Origin: an uncultured Eubacteriales bacterium
Lineage (GTDB): Bacteria; Bacillota; Clostridia; Lachnospirales; Lachnospiraceae
Direction of reading: 5' to 3'
Length of the DNA: 40,892 nt
NCBI GenBank assembly: GCA_900317515.1
Contig: ONHA01000025.1
Location: 1-40,892 of the forward strand
Part shown: positions 15,269-23,214 of the stretch, piece after piece
How the letters are laid out: every line of letters begins with the position of its first letter
Numbering within the stretch: the first letter of the stretch is position 1
Notes under the pieces: model-generated
Seen by the model: the letters and a program-made list of their open reading frames with translations, nothing else
Told to the model about the DNA's origin: nothing
The model's database searches: none
Position numbers and translations under genes: made by a program

Positions 15269-17737
15269 ATGGCAGACAGACCACAAGGCAGGAAAACCAA
15301 TGTTACAGGTGTCGGCAAAGGCGCCCACCGCCGGGGAGACGGCCTCGGCACGGGTCCGGTCGGCTCCGGACAGATGGGCGGCGGCTCCGGCAGCTCCGGC
15401 GGGTCGGGCGGCCCCAGAAGAAGCGGAGGCGGCAGATCGCCCCTCATGATGATCATCATTATCCTCGTCGTGCTCTTCGGCGGGGGCGGCGGCGCTTTAA
15501 GCGGCCTCCTGGGCGGCGGCAGCACGGGCAGTTCCTACACGACATCCCCGGCCTCCCAGGGCACCGGATTCTCAACTTCCCAGGGCACGGGCTACTCCCA
15601 GAGCACCGGAGGCGCATCCTCTGCAAGCTCCGTATTTTCAAGCTCTCTCCCCTCCTACTACAGCCAGTTCCTCGGCGGCAGCACGTCCGAGACCGGCACG
15701 GGCTGGAGTGAGACGGCAAACACCGGGACGCTCGACAGCGAGGTGGCCGGCGAGGCCCGCTCCAAGTTCACGACGATCAAAGGCGACGGCTCCGATGTCG
15801 TGACCATCATGGTCTACATGTGCGGCACCGACCTTGAGTCCGGCAGCCAGATGGCCACCCGGGACCTCTCCGAGATGACCAAGGCGTCCCTTAATGACAA
15901 CGTCCGGATCATCGTCTACACGGGCGGCTGCAGAAAATGGCAGAACAGCGTCGTCTCCTCAAGCGTCAACCAGATCTGGAAGATCGAGAACGGCGGCCTC
16001 AGAAACCTTGTCGCCGACGACGGCCAGAAGGCCATGACGGATCCCGCGACGCTCACGAACTTCATCAATTACTGCACGAAGAACTATCCGGCGAACCGGC
16101 AGATGCTCATCTTCTGGGATCACGGCGGCGGCTCGATCTCCGGCTACGGCTACGACGAGAAGTTCCCGCGCTCCGGCTCCATGTCGCTCTCCGGCATCAA
16201 CGGCGCTCTTAAAAATGCAAACACCACCTTCGACGTGATCGGCTTCGACGCCTGCCTCATGGCGACCGCCGAGACCGCCCTCATGCTCTCGAACTACGGC
16301 GACTACCTGGTTGCCTCCGAGGAGACCGAACCCGGCATCGGCTGGTACTACACCGACTGGCTGACAAAGCTCTCATCCGACACCGGCATGCCCACGCTCT
16401 CGCTCGGCAAGCTGATCGCCGATGACTTTGTCAAGACCTGCGCATCCCAGTGCCGCGGCCAGAAGACCACGCTCTCCCTCATCGACCTGGCGGAGTTCGG
16501 CGAGACCTTCACCGACAAGTTCGCCGATTTCGCGAAGTCCACGACCGCGCTCATCAAGGGAAATAACTACCAGGCCGTCTCCACGGCCCGCAACGGCTCC
16601 CGCGAGTTTGCGGCATCCACCAGGATCGACCAGATCGACCTCGTCGACTTTGCGAACCGCATCGGCACACCGGAGGCTAAGGCGCTCTCCGAGATGCTCC
16701 TCGATGCCGTCAAATACAACCGCACCTCGACCAACATGACCGACGCCTACGGGGTTTCCATCTATTTCCCGTACCGCTCGGCCTCCAAGGTCGACCAGGC
16801 GGTCACGACCTACAATGCGATCGGCCTCGGCTCCGACTACTCGGACTGCATCCGCGAGTTTGCCGGCCTTGAGGTCTCCGGCCAGGTTGCCTCCGGCGGC
16901 ACGGCCTCCCCGCTCTCCTCTCTCTTCGGCGAGACGGGCGGCTCCTCCGCGGAGATTTCCGCCGAGGATATCTCGAACCTCTTAGGCCTCTTCCTGGGCG
17001 GCGGCTCCGGCAGAAGCATCAGGGACCTTGACGACAGCAACACCGCGTTCTACGGCGAGCGCTCGCTCTCCGACGCGGACACGGCGGCCTACATCGCGGC
17101 GAACAGCTTCGATCCGGCAAATCTCAAATGGCAGGAATCAGGCGACAAATACCTGATTTCTCTTCCGGAGGACCAGTGGAAGCTCGTTGAGGGTCTCGAC
17201 CTTGCGGTCTACATCGACGACGGCGAGGGCTACATCGACCTCGGGCTCGACAATGTGTTTTCATTTGACGAGAGCGGAAACCTCATCGGAACCTGGGACG
17301 GCTCCTGGCTCTCCGTGAACGACCAGCCGGTCGCCTACTACCACACGACGACGATCGAAACCGAGGAGGGTGCGACCTACACGGGCTACATTCCGGCATT
17401 CCTGAACGGCCAGCGCGTGAAGCTCATGGTCATCTTCGATCCGGAACATGAAGACGGCTTCATCGCCGGCGCCGAACCCGACTACGACGAGCTCACCGAG
17501 ACCTCGACGGTCGCGAGGGGCCTCATCGAGATCAAGGACGGCGACAAGATCGACTTTATCTGCGACTACTTCACCTACGACGGTGTCTACGACGACAGCT
17601 ACTATCTCGGCGACCAGCTGACGGTCTCGGGCGACCTTGTGATCTCCAACACGATCCTCGGCCAGGACGGCGTCGCGCTCTACCGCTTCACCGACATCTA
17701 CCAGCAGAATTACTGGACGGAGGCGGTTCCGGAATAA
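15269..17737 (+). CDS. Clostripain-family (C11) cysteine peptidase, membrane-anchored
   Basis: An 822-residue protein. The peptidase domain begins near residue 175 with VVTIMVYMCGTDLESGSQMAT. His285 in WDHGGGS and Cys329 in FDACLMAT form the expected clan CD catalytic dyad, and family members usually cut after Arg. A hydrophobic segment at about 58-70, preceded by basic residues, should anchor it with the bulk outside the cell. A Gly/Ser/Thr-rich linker covers about residues 70-150. Before the membrane segment is a short motif, GVGKGAHRRGDGLGTGPVG, which I recall from other clostridial proteins of this type without a known role. The beta-rich C-terminal 200 residues are unassigned. GGAGG precedes the ATG. 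It is monocistronic, followed by a perfect palindrome. Confidence 0.88.
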   Translation: MADRPQGRKTNVTGVGKGAHRRGDGLGTGPVGSGQMGGGSGSSGGSGGPRRSGGGRSPLMMIIIILVVLFGGGGGALSGLLGGGSTGSSYTTSPASQGTGFSTSQGTGYSQSTGGASSASSVFSSSLPSYYSQFLGGSTSETGTGWSETANTGTLDSEVAGEARSKFTTIKGDGSDVVTIMVYMCGTDLESGSQMATRDLSEMTKASLNDNVRIIVYTGGCRKWQNSVVSSSVNQIWKIENGGLRNLVADDGQKAMTDPATLTNFINYCTKNYPANRQMLIFWDHGGGSISGYGYDEKFPRSGSMSLSGINGALKNANTTFDVIGFDACLMATAETALMLSNYGDYLVASEETEPGIGWYYTDWLTKLSSDTGMPTLSLGKLIADDFVKTCASQCRGQKTTLSLIDLAEFGETFTDKFADFAKSTTALIKGNNYQAVSTARNGSREFAASTRIDQIDLVDFANRIGTPEAKALSEMLLDAVKYNRTSTNMTDAYGVSIYFPYRSASKVDQAVTTYNAIGLGSDYSDCIREFAGLEVSGQVASGGTASPLSSLFGETGGSSAEISAEDISNLLGLFLGGGSGRSIRDLDDSNTAFYGERSLSDADTAAYIAANSFDPANLKWQESGDKYLISLPEDQWKLVEGLDLAVYIDDGEGYIDLGLDNVFSFDESGNLIGTWDGSWLSVNDQPVAYYHTTTIETEEGATYTGYIPAFLNGQRVKLMVIFDPEHEDGFIAGAEPDYDELTETSTVARGLIEIKDGDKIDFICDYFTYDGVYDDSYYLGDQLTVSGDLVISNTILGQDGVALYRFTDIYQQNYWTEAVPE

Positions 17738-17750
17738 TTTCTTCGCAGAA

Positions 17751-17821
17751 GGGGACGGTTCTCCGCAGAGGGGGACGCATCTGATGATCAGATGCGTCCC
17801 CCTCTGCGGAGAACCGTCCCC
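17751..17821. repeat. 71-bp perfect palindrome, shared terminator between convergent genes
   Basis: Two 35-base arms beginning GGGGACGGTTCTCCGCAGAG are exact inverted copies around a single central G (17786). It lies between the clostripain gene (forward) and the P1 peptidase gene (leftward). It could stop transcription from both sides, although no T-run follows. The same core recurs at 23110, 30921 and 38852. Confidence 0.85.
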
Positions 17822-17836
17822 ATTTACGTTGAAACC

Positions 17837-18799
17837 TCACATATCCTTTGCACTTGTAAGCCCGTACGCGGCCTCGGCCGCATAAACCGCCCGCAGGATC
17901 GCCTCCCCGATGACCTCCGCGCCGAGCGCGCCGACAAGATCCCGGTCGGCGCTCACATCCCCCACCGAGACCGCATAGATGCTGTCCCCGTCCGCGGACG
18001 TGTGCACCGGGTTTATCGCTCTCGCGTACCCGTCGTGAGCCATCCCGGCGATCTTGCAGAGCGCGGATTTATCAAAATGCGCGTTCGTGATCACGATTCC
18101 CAGCGTCGTGTTGCCGGTGAATTTATTTTCCACGGCCCGGATCGACTCACACATGGCCTCCATGGTGCCCGCAAAATGCCTCCCGTCCGCAGCAAGGAGC
18201 CCCGCAGCCTGCGCCCCCTTCTTCCAGTCAAAGACATCGCCCAGGGCATTCAGCACCACGACCGCGCCGACCTTGAGCTCCCCGATCTCCACCGCATAGC
18301 TTCCGATCCCGGTCTTCATCGCGGTTGCCATCCCCCGGATCTTGCCGACCGAGGCTCCGCAACCGGCACCGAAATTCCCGTCCTTATAGTTCGGGCTCTC
18401 CAGGGCCGCCTTCGCCGCCTCATAGCCCATGGCCGCATCCGGCCGCACATCCGCACGCCCGACCGAGAGATCATAGATGTCCGACTGCACCACCAGCGGC
18501 ACTTTCGCAAAGCCCGTGTCAAAGCCGATCCCGTGCTCCTCGAGATACCGCATGACGCCGTCCGCCGCGCCGAGCCCGAAGGCGCTCCCGCCCGCGAGGA
18601 CCACCGCGTGGATCTGCTGCATCGCCATGAGGGGTTGAAGCATCTGGCTCTCCCTCGATGCCGGCCCGCCGCCGCGCACGTCAAGCCCGGCTCTCATCCC
18701 CTTTTCGGAAATGAACACCGTAACGCCCGTCCCGGCATCCGCATTTTCCACCTGACCTATATTCAGCGGCTGTATCTCCGTGATGCTGATTTCCTTCAT
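17837..18799 (-). CDS. P1 (S58/DmpA-type) peptidase
   Basis: A 320-residue protein of the self-cleaving P1 family, which contains L-aminopeptidase/D-amidase DmpA. The order GQVENADAGTGVTVFI, then VRGGGPASRESQML, HAVVLAGGSAFGLGAADGVMRYLEE and VVLNALGDVF is characteristic. The C-terminal FTGNTTLGIVITNA is the autoprocessing region; the nucleophile would be a Thr of the NTT triplet, in place of the Ser of DmpA. Substrates of clostridial members are unknown. ATG 18797-18799 is chosen because GGAGG lies about ten bases upstream. It stands alone, divergent from ald. It has no signal peptide, so it is cytoplasmic. Confidence 0.88.
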   Translation of the reverse strand: MKEISITEIQPLNIGQVENADAGTGVTVFISEKGMRAGLDVRGGGPASRESQMLQPLMAMQQIHAVVLAGGSAFGLGAADGVMRYLEEHGIGFDTGFAKVPLVVQSDIYDLSVGRADVRPDAAMGYEAAKAALESPNYKDGNFGAGCGASVGKIRGMATAMKTGIGSYAVEIGELKVGAVVVLNALGDVFDWKKGAQAAGLLAADGRHFAGTMEAMCESIRAVENKFTGNTTLGIVITNAHFDKSALCKIAGMAHDGYARAINPVHTSADGDSIYAVSVGDVSADRDLVGALGAEVIGEAILRAVYAAEAAYGLTSAKDM

Positions 18800-18924
18800 T
18801 TTCCTGACCTCCTCCTGTGATTCATCCATTATACCCTGTTTTCCGCCTCCTGTCGACGATTCCGGTGAGTCCGGGTCATTAGCTCAAAATTTTTATTCAA
18901 ATTCCCTGATTTTCCTGAATTTTC

Positions 18925-18953
18925 TTTATTTATCTTCCACCATTTGTTATAAT
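18925..18953 (+). promoter_or_regulatory. ald promoter
   Basis: A perfect -10 TATAAT (18948-18953) lies 17 bases from a weak -35 TTTATT (18925-18930), in an AT-rich spacer upstream of ald. Confidence 0.65.
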
Positions 18954-18985
18954 ATAGACAGCACGCATGAAAAGGAGGATTCATT

Positions 18986-20104
18986 ATGAAAATCGGATGC
19001 GTCAAAGAAATCAAAAACAATGAATTCAGAGTCGGTCTCACCCCTGACAACGTAAAAGCTTACATCGCCCACGGCCACGAAGTTCTCATCGAGAAAGGCG
19101 CGGGCTTAGGCTCCGGCTTCACGGACGCCGAGTACGAGGCGGCCGGCGCAAAGATGGTCGAGGCGGCCCCCGCCGTCTGGGACCAGTGCGACATGATGGT
19201 CAAGGTCAAGGAGCCCCTCCCCGAGGAGTACAGCCAGTTCCACGAGGGCCTCATCCTCTTCACCTACCTGCACCTCGCAGCCGACCGTGAGCAAGCCGAG
19301 GCTCTGCTCCGCGGCAAGGTCAAGGGCGTCGCCTACGAGACCCTCATCGAGAAGGACGGCTCTCTCCCCCTTCTGGCCCCGATGAGCCAAATCGCCGGCC
19401 GCCTCTCGATCCAGCAGGGCGCAAAATTCCTCGAGAAGACCAACGGCGGCGAAGGCATCCTTTTAGCCGGCGTCCCCGGCACCCACAAGGCCAACGTCGT
19501 GATCTTAGGCGGCGGCACCGTCGGCGCAAATGCCTGCAAGATAGCCGTCGGCCTCGGCGCCAACGTCACGATCATCGACATCAACTTAAAGAGACTTGAG
19601 TACCTCGACGACATTTTCGGAGCGCGGATCCAGACCCTGGTCTCCACCGACGCAAATATCGAGCGCGCGGTCAGGGATGCGGATCTCGTCATCGGCTCGG
19701 TCCTGATCCCGGGCGCCGCCACCCCGAAGCTCTTTAAAAAGAAGTATCTCAAGGAAATGAAAACCGGTGCCGTCTTCGTCGACGTCGCCATCGACCAGGG
19801 CGGCTGCGGCGAGACCTCCCACGTGACGACCCACGACGATCCGGTCTTCACGCTCGACGGGGTCATCCACTACTGCGTCGGAAATATGCCCGGCGCGGTC
19901 CCCCGCACCTCCACGATCGCTCTGACCAATGCGACCCTCCGCTACGGCCTCATGATCGCCGACAGGGGCCTCGAGAAGGCCGCCGTGGCCTACCCGGTCC
20001 TCTACTCTGCGATCAACACCTACGCGGGGCAGCTGGTCTGTAAGAACGCCGCGGACGCGCTGCCGGGTCTGCCCTACACCGATATCAGGGAGCTGATCGA
20101 CTGA
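18986..20104 (+). CDS. ald: Alanine dehydrogenase
   Basis: A 372-residue NAD-dependent enzyme converting L-alanine to pyruvate and ammonia, or the reverse. The N-terminal KIGCVKEIKNNEFRVGLTP is diagnostic of the alanine dehydrogenase/transhydrogenase family. MVKVKEPLPEEY and TYLHLAADREQAEALL carry the substrate-binding Lys and catalytic His region. VVILGGGTVGANA is the Rossmann NAD loop, and FVDVAIDQGGCGETS lies near the active site. The length is the family norm. AAAGGAGG lies seven bases before the ATG, and a TATAAT box lies 30 bases further up. The gene is monocistronic with a strong terminator. In a fermenter it may make alanine as a nitrogen and redox sink (inference). Confidence 0.96.
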   Translation: MKIGCVKEIKNNEFRVGLTPDNVKAYIAHGHEVLIEKGAGLGSGFTDAEYEAAGAKMVEAAPAVWDQCDMMVKVKEPLPEEYSQFHEGLILFTYLHLAADREQAEALLRGKVKGVAYETLIEKDGSLPLLAPMSQIAGRLSIQQGAKFLEKTNGGEGILLAGVPGTHKANVVILGGGTVGANACKIAVGLGANVTIIDINLKRLEYLDDIFGARIQTLVSTDANIERAVRDADLVIGSVLIPGAATPKLFKKKYLKEMKTGAVFVDVAIDQGGCGETSHVTTHDDPVFTLDGVIHYCVGNMPGAVPRTSTIALTNATLRYGLMIADRGLEKAAVAYPVLYSAINTYAGQLVCKNAADALPGLPYTDIRELID

Positions 20105-20127
20105 CTGTTCCTGCTTCTTTGCAGACG

Positions 20128-20158
20128 GGGCCGGTTCTCCGCCATGGAGAACCGGCCC
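20128..20158. terminator. ald terminator, palindrome variant
   Basis: GGGCCGGTTCTCC and GGAGAACCGGCCC form a 13-bp perfect stem with a 5-base loop, followed by TTCTTC. It lies between convergent ald and the radical-SAM gene and resembles the GGGGACGGTTCT palindromes. Confidence 0.8.
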
Positions 20159-20162
20159 TTCT

Positions 20163-21737
20163 TCACACTCTCTCCGCCTTATACCCCTTTTTCCCGTACT
20201 CGACCGTCACCCGGACCCTCCCCTGTCCGAAGTCAAAGACATCGCTCACGCTCCCCCGCCGATTCCTGCGGATATGGAGCATCTGGTCAAGCCGCAGGTA
20301 CTCCTTCACAATGCTCAAATCCCCCAGCTTCTTCTCCCCGGCGAACTCCTCGAGCACCTCATACCGCGCCGCCGCGGACGGCCTCGCCCTGTCATACCCG
20401 CGCTCCCGGAAGAACTCCGCCAGCTCCTCAAAGAATTTGAACGCGCTCCCCCAGGAGTTCTCAAGATACCCCAGCGTGTGGATAAACTGCCCCGAATTAT
20501 AATAGTACTCGAGGACATCCGTGATCCGTCGGAGCTTACCCAGCTCCGCCCAGGTAAGCCACTTCGTCGAGAGCACCTCGTAGGGCGGCCGCACGGAATA
20601 GCGGATGTCCCACTCTTTTGCCCTCCTGTGCATTTCCGTCCCCGCGAGGACCTTCAAAAACCCAAGCTGCAGCTGGTCCGCGTGCAGCGCATATACGTCG
20701 TCAAACGACTGCCCGAACCGCTCATAGCCCTCGAAGGGGAGCCCCGCGATGAGGTCCACGTGGAGGTTGATATTTTCCGCGCGGCGCAGCCGCTCAATAT
20801 TTCCGAACAAGCGCGGCAGGTCCGTCACCCGCCGTATCGCCGCGAGCGTATCCTCATTCGTCGACTGGATCCCGATCTCCAGCTGCACGAGCCCCGGCCG
20901 AAGCCCCTCGAGAAGCACAAGCTCCTCCTCCGTGAGAAGATCCGCCCCTATCTCAAAATGAAAATTCGTCACCCCGTTATCGTGATCCCTGAGGTATGTC
21001 CAGATCGCCATCGTCCGCTCATGACTCGCATTGAAGGTCCGGTCGATGAATTTCACCTGCGGCACCCTCCGGTCGATGAAGAACTGCAGCTCCGGGAGCA
21101 CCTTGTCAAGGCTCCGGAACCGCACTTTCCGGTCGATCGAGCTTAAGCAGTAGCTGCAGGAAAACGGGCAGCCCCGGCTCGACTCGTAGTAGATGATCCT
21201 GTTGTCAAACGGCGCAAGGTCATCGTACATAAAACGCACCCGGTCGATATCATCGCCCGTCCCGAACGGCGCGGGATTGATCGTAAGCTTCCCGTCCGCA
21301 AGATACGCCCCCCCGGGGACTTCATTTTTCACCCTGGCAAGGAGTGCCTCGCCGCTTACCTCAAGCGCCAGCGCCGTGACTGCCGCAAACGGCCGCTCGC
21401 CCTCCCAGCAGATCACAAAGTCGCCGTTTGCGAGAAACCTTTCGGGCGCGTTCGAGGCCTCCGGTCCTCCGGAAAATAAAACCACGCCGCCTCCCCTCAC
21501 ACGCCGAACATCCGCCATGAGGTCCTCTATGATGTCCGTGTTCCAGATGTAGGCCGAAAAGCCGATGACGTCCGCCTCTTTTTCGAGGATTCCGGCAAGG
21601 ATGTCCTCGTAGCGGTCGTTGATCGTGAATTCCGCGATCTCCACGATCTCCGGGTGCATGGAAGAAGCCCGCAGCGAGTACACTGCGGGGTTTGAGTGGA
21701 TGTATTTTGCGTTGACGGCGACAAGGAGTATTTTCAT
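20163..21737 (-). CDS. B12-binding radical SAM protein (DUF4080-like C-terminus)
   Basis: A 524-residue protein. Residues 1-120 form a cobalamin-binding-like Rossmann domain (MKILLVAVNAKYIHSNPAVYS, IGFSAYIWNT, VLFSGGPEAS); the usual DxHxxG cobalamin loop is not seen. The radical SAM cluster motif SSRGCPFSCSYC places Cys190, Cys194 and Cys197, which bind a [4Fe-4S] cluster and SAM. VQLEIGIQSTNEDTLAAIRR is the typical barrel segment. The last 120 residues, with DVLEYYYNSGQF, resemble DUF4080. The substrate is unknown; relatives are usually annotated only as methyltransferase-like. A 44-residue membrane protein gene lies directly upstream with its own promoter, and 12 bases separate stop and start. 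The ribosome site AAGGGGCGG is moderate. Confidence 0.88.
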   Translation of the reverse strand: MKILLVAVNAKYIHSNPAVYSLRASSMHPEIVEIAEFTINDRYEDILAGILEKEADVIGFSAYIWNTDIIEDLMADVRRVRGGGVVLFSGGPEASNAPERFLANGDFVICWEGERPFAAVTALALEVSGEALLARVKNEVPGGAYLADGKLTINPAPFGTGDDIDRVRFMYDDLAPFDNRIIYYESSRGCPFSCSYCLSSIDRKVRFRSLDKVLPELQFFIDRRVPQVKFIDRTFNASHERTMAIWTYLRDHDNGVTNFHFEIGADLLTEEELVLLEGLRPGLVQLEIGIQSTNEDTLAAIRRVTDLPRLFGNIERLRRAENINLHVDLIAGLPFEGYERFGQSFDDVYALHADQLQLGFLKVLAGTEMHRRAKEWDIRYSVRPPYEVLSTKWLTWAELGKLRRITDVLEYYYNSGQFIHTLGYLENSWGSAFKFFEELAEFFRERGYDRARPSAAARYEVLEEFAGEKKLGDLSIVKEYLRLDQMLHIRRNRRGSVSDVFDFGQGRVRVTVEYGKKGYKAERV

Positions 21738-21749
21738 TTTCCGCCCCTT

Positions 21750-21884
21750 TTACAGTATAATAAGCGCGCACACAAGCATCACCGCCGCGAACATGAAAAA
21801 CAGCATAAGAAGGCTCCGCCTGATCTCCCCGTGGGATTTTTCGACGAAGAGCCTGCCGTACCAGCGATGATGTACCAGAGCCAT
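21750..21884 (-). CDS. Small single-span membrane protein, unknown
   Basis: A 44-residue frame starting at ATG 21882-21884: MALVHHRWYGRLFVEKSHGE, then the hydrophobic segment LLMLFFMFAAVMLVCALIIL at the C-terminus. Charged N-terminal residues and one C-terminal helix suggest a tail-anchored peptide. AAAGGTGG lies 13 bases upstream, farther than ideal, and another ATG in a different frame lies five bases earlier and gives a non-hydrophobic product. The stop is 12 bases from the radical-SAM start, and a TATAAT promoter lies at 21945-21974, so the two are probably co-transcribed. I do not recognise the family. Confidence 0.5.
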   Translation of the reverse strand: MALVHHRWYGRLFVEKSHGEIRRSLLMLFFMFAAVMLVCALIIL

Positions 21885-21944
21885 TCCATGTTGAAGTCCA
21901 CCTTTGGATCAGTAAAAATGTCTTTTTGAGTGTCCGTCCGCTTC

Positions 21945-21978
21945 ATTATACCATGCCGTGCCGCCGGTTTTAAACCGG
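21945..21978 (-). promoter_or_regulatory. Promoter with palindromic operator candidate
   Basis: A perfect -10 TATAAT (complement of 21945-21950) and TTTAAA (21969-21974) are spaced by 18 bases. The -35 box sits inside a perfect palindrome CCGGTTT-T-AAACCGG (21964-21978), which could be a repressor site. Confidence 0.55.
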
Positions 21979-22050
21979 ATTCCGCGATTTGACACACATT
22001 TATCCTGCAGTTCTGATCCACTGATTCCGCTGGTCTTCCCGCCGATCCCG

Positions 22051-22059
22051 TGCTATACT
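22051..22059 (+). promoter_or_regulatory. azlCD extended -10 promoter
   Basis: TGCTATACT contains TATACT with a TG extension. No good -35 is visible. It lies about 30 bases before the azlC start. Confidence 0.5.
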
Positions 22060-22089
22060 GTTCTCACTTTGCGATTTTGAGGTATCTCT

Positions 22090-22782
22090 ATGAAAATGAA
22101 AACCCTCCGCCGCGCCTTCCTCGCCTCCGTGCCCGTGATGGCCGGCTACATAGTCCTCGGGACCGCCTACGGGATCCTCCTTGCGGACAAGGGCTACTCC
22201 CTCGCCTGGGGGCTCGCCCAGAGCCTCCTCGTCTTCGCGGGCTCCATGCAGTTCGTCGGGATCAACCTGCTCGCCGGCGGCGCGAGCCTCGTCTCGGCCG
22301 CGGTCATGACCCTGCTCGTGAACGCCCGCCACCTCTTCTACGGGTTCACGATGCTGGAAAAGTACAAAAATGCCGGGAAAATGAAACCCTACCTCATCTT
22401 CGGCCTGACCGACGAGACCTTCGCGCTCGTCGTAAATGACGCGCCTGCAGGGGTCGACCGGAACCTCTACTTCTTCCTGGTCACCCTCTTCGACCAGTGC
22501 TGGTGGGTCACCGGCACCCTCATCGGGTGCCTGGCCGGGTCCGCCATGACCTTCAACACCGAGGGGATCGATTTTGCGATGACGGCGCTTTTTGTTGTCA
22601 TTTTCACGGAGCAGCTTCTGCAGGCGGACGACTATGTTCCCGCAATCACCGGGGTGGCCGCCTCCCTCCTCTCGCTTCTCCTCTTCGGGCCGGACCGGTT
22701 CCTCATCCCGGCGATGCTCGCGATCACCGCGGTCCTGTCCGCCTACAGCTTAAAAAGCACAAAAAAAGGAGGTGCCGCATGA
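22090..22782 (+). CDS. azlC: AzlC-family branched-chain amino acid permease, large subunit
   Basis: A 230-residue polytopic membrane protein. FLASVPVMAGYIVLGTAYGIL, QSLLVFAGSMQFVGINLL and VNARHLFYGFTML are signature AzlC segments, and FGLTDETFALV follows. AzlC with AzlD exports branched-chain amino acids and analogues (family knowledge). The ATG follows GAGGT, and ATGAAAATGAAAACC at the start is also an instance of the recurrent AAAATGAA word. Its stop overlaps the azlD ATG as ATGA, so the two are coupled. Confidence 0.93.
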   Translation: MKMKTLRRAFLASVPVMAGYIVLGTAYGILLADKGYSLAWGLAQSLLVFAGSMQFVGINLLAGGASLVSAAVMTLLVNARHLFYGFTMLEKYKNAGKMKPYLIFGLTDETFALVVNDAPAGVDRNLYFFLVTLFDQCWWVTGTLIGCLAGSAMTFNTEGIDFAMTALFVVIFTEQLLQADDYVPAITGVAASLLSLLLFGPDRFLIPAMLAITAVLSAYSLKSTKKGGAA

Positions 22783-23099
22783 CGCATGACATCCTCCTCA
22801 TCGCAGTGATGGCGCTTGTAACGGCCGCCATCCGCTTTCTTCCTTTTGTTCTCTTTTCCTCATCCCGGAAGCCGCCCGAGATGGTCGAGCGCTTAACGCG
22901 CCTCCTCCCGGCTGCGGTCATGGGGATGCTGATCGTCTATTGCCTCAGGAACACGAGCCTCCTTACCGGGTCCCACGGGGTTCCCGAGGCGGCCGCCTGC
23001 GCGGCGGTCGTCGCCTCCTACATATGGAAGCGGAATACGCTCCTCTCGATCCTTACGGGGACGGTTCTTTATATGGCGCTGCTGCAGCTGGTGTTCTGA
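22779..23099 (+). CDS. azlD: AzlD-family transporter, small subunit
   Basis: A 106-residue membrane protein with four hydrophobic stretches. The N-terminal AVMALVTAAIRFLPFVLFSS and later RLLPAAVMGMLIVYCLRN match AzlD, which pairs with AzlC to form the exporter. AAAGGAGG lies inside the end of azlC, and the ATG overlaps its stop. It ends 11 bases before the long palindrome. Confidence 0.92.
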   Translation: MTHDILLIAVMALVTAAIRFLPFVLFSSSRKPPEMVERLTRLLPAAVMGMLIVYCLRNTSLLTGSHGVPEAAACAAVVASYIWKRNTLLSILTGTVLYMALLQLVF

Positions 23100-23109
23100 G
23101 TCAACGCCC

Positions 23110-23202
23110 GGGGACGGTTCTTCGCGGAGGGGGACGGTTCTTCGCGGAGGGGGACGGTTCTTCTCCGCGAAGAACCGTCCCCCTCCGCGAAGAACCGTCC
23201 CC
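23110..23202. repeat. Tandem and inverted GGGGACGGTTCTTC repeat, shared terminator
   Basis: Two full 20-base units GGGGACGGTTCTTCGCGGAG (23110-23149) and a partial third run into a TCCGC loop. The inverse of the last one and a half units follows to 23202, giving 34-base perfect arms. It separates convergent azlCD and the MATE gene. It is not a CRISPR array: the units abut with no spacers. Confidence 0.85.
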
Positions 23203-23214
23203 ATCTGCGAACCC

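Noticed and set aside
17792-18820. A 342-codon forward frame over the P1 peptidase gene
   Set aside because: It would start inside the palindrome, and the P1 peptidase signature is on the other strand.
23110-23202. Tandem 20-base repeats resembling a CRISPR array
   Set aside because: Units abut directly without spacers, are only two and a half long, and fold back on an inverted copy. No cas gene is near.
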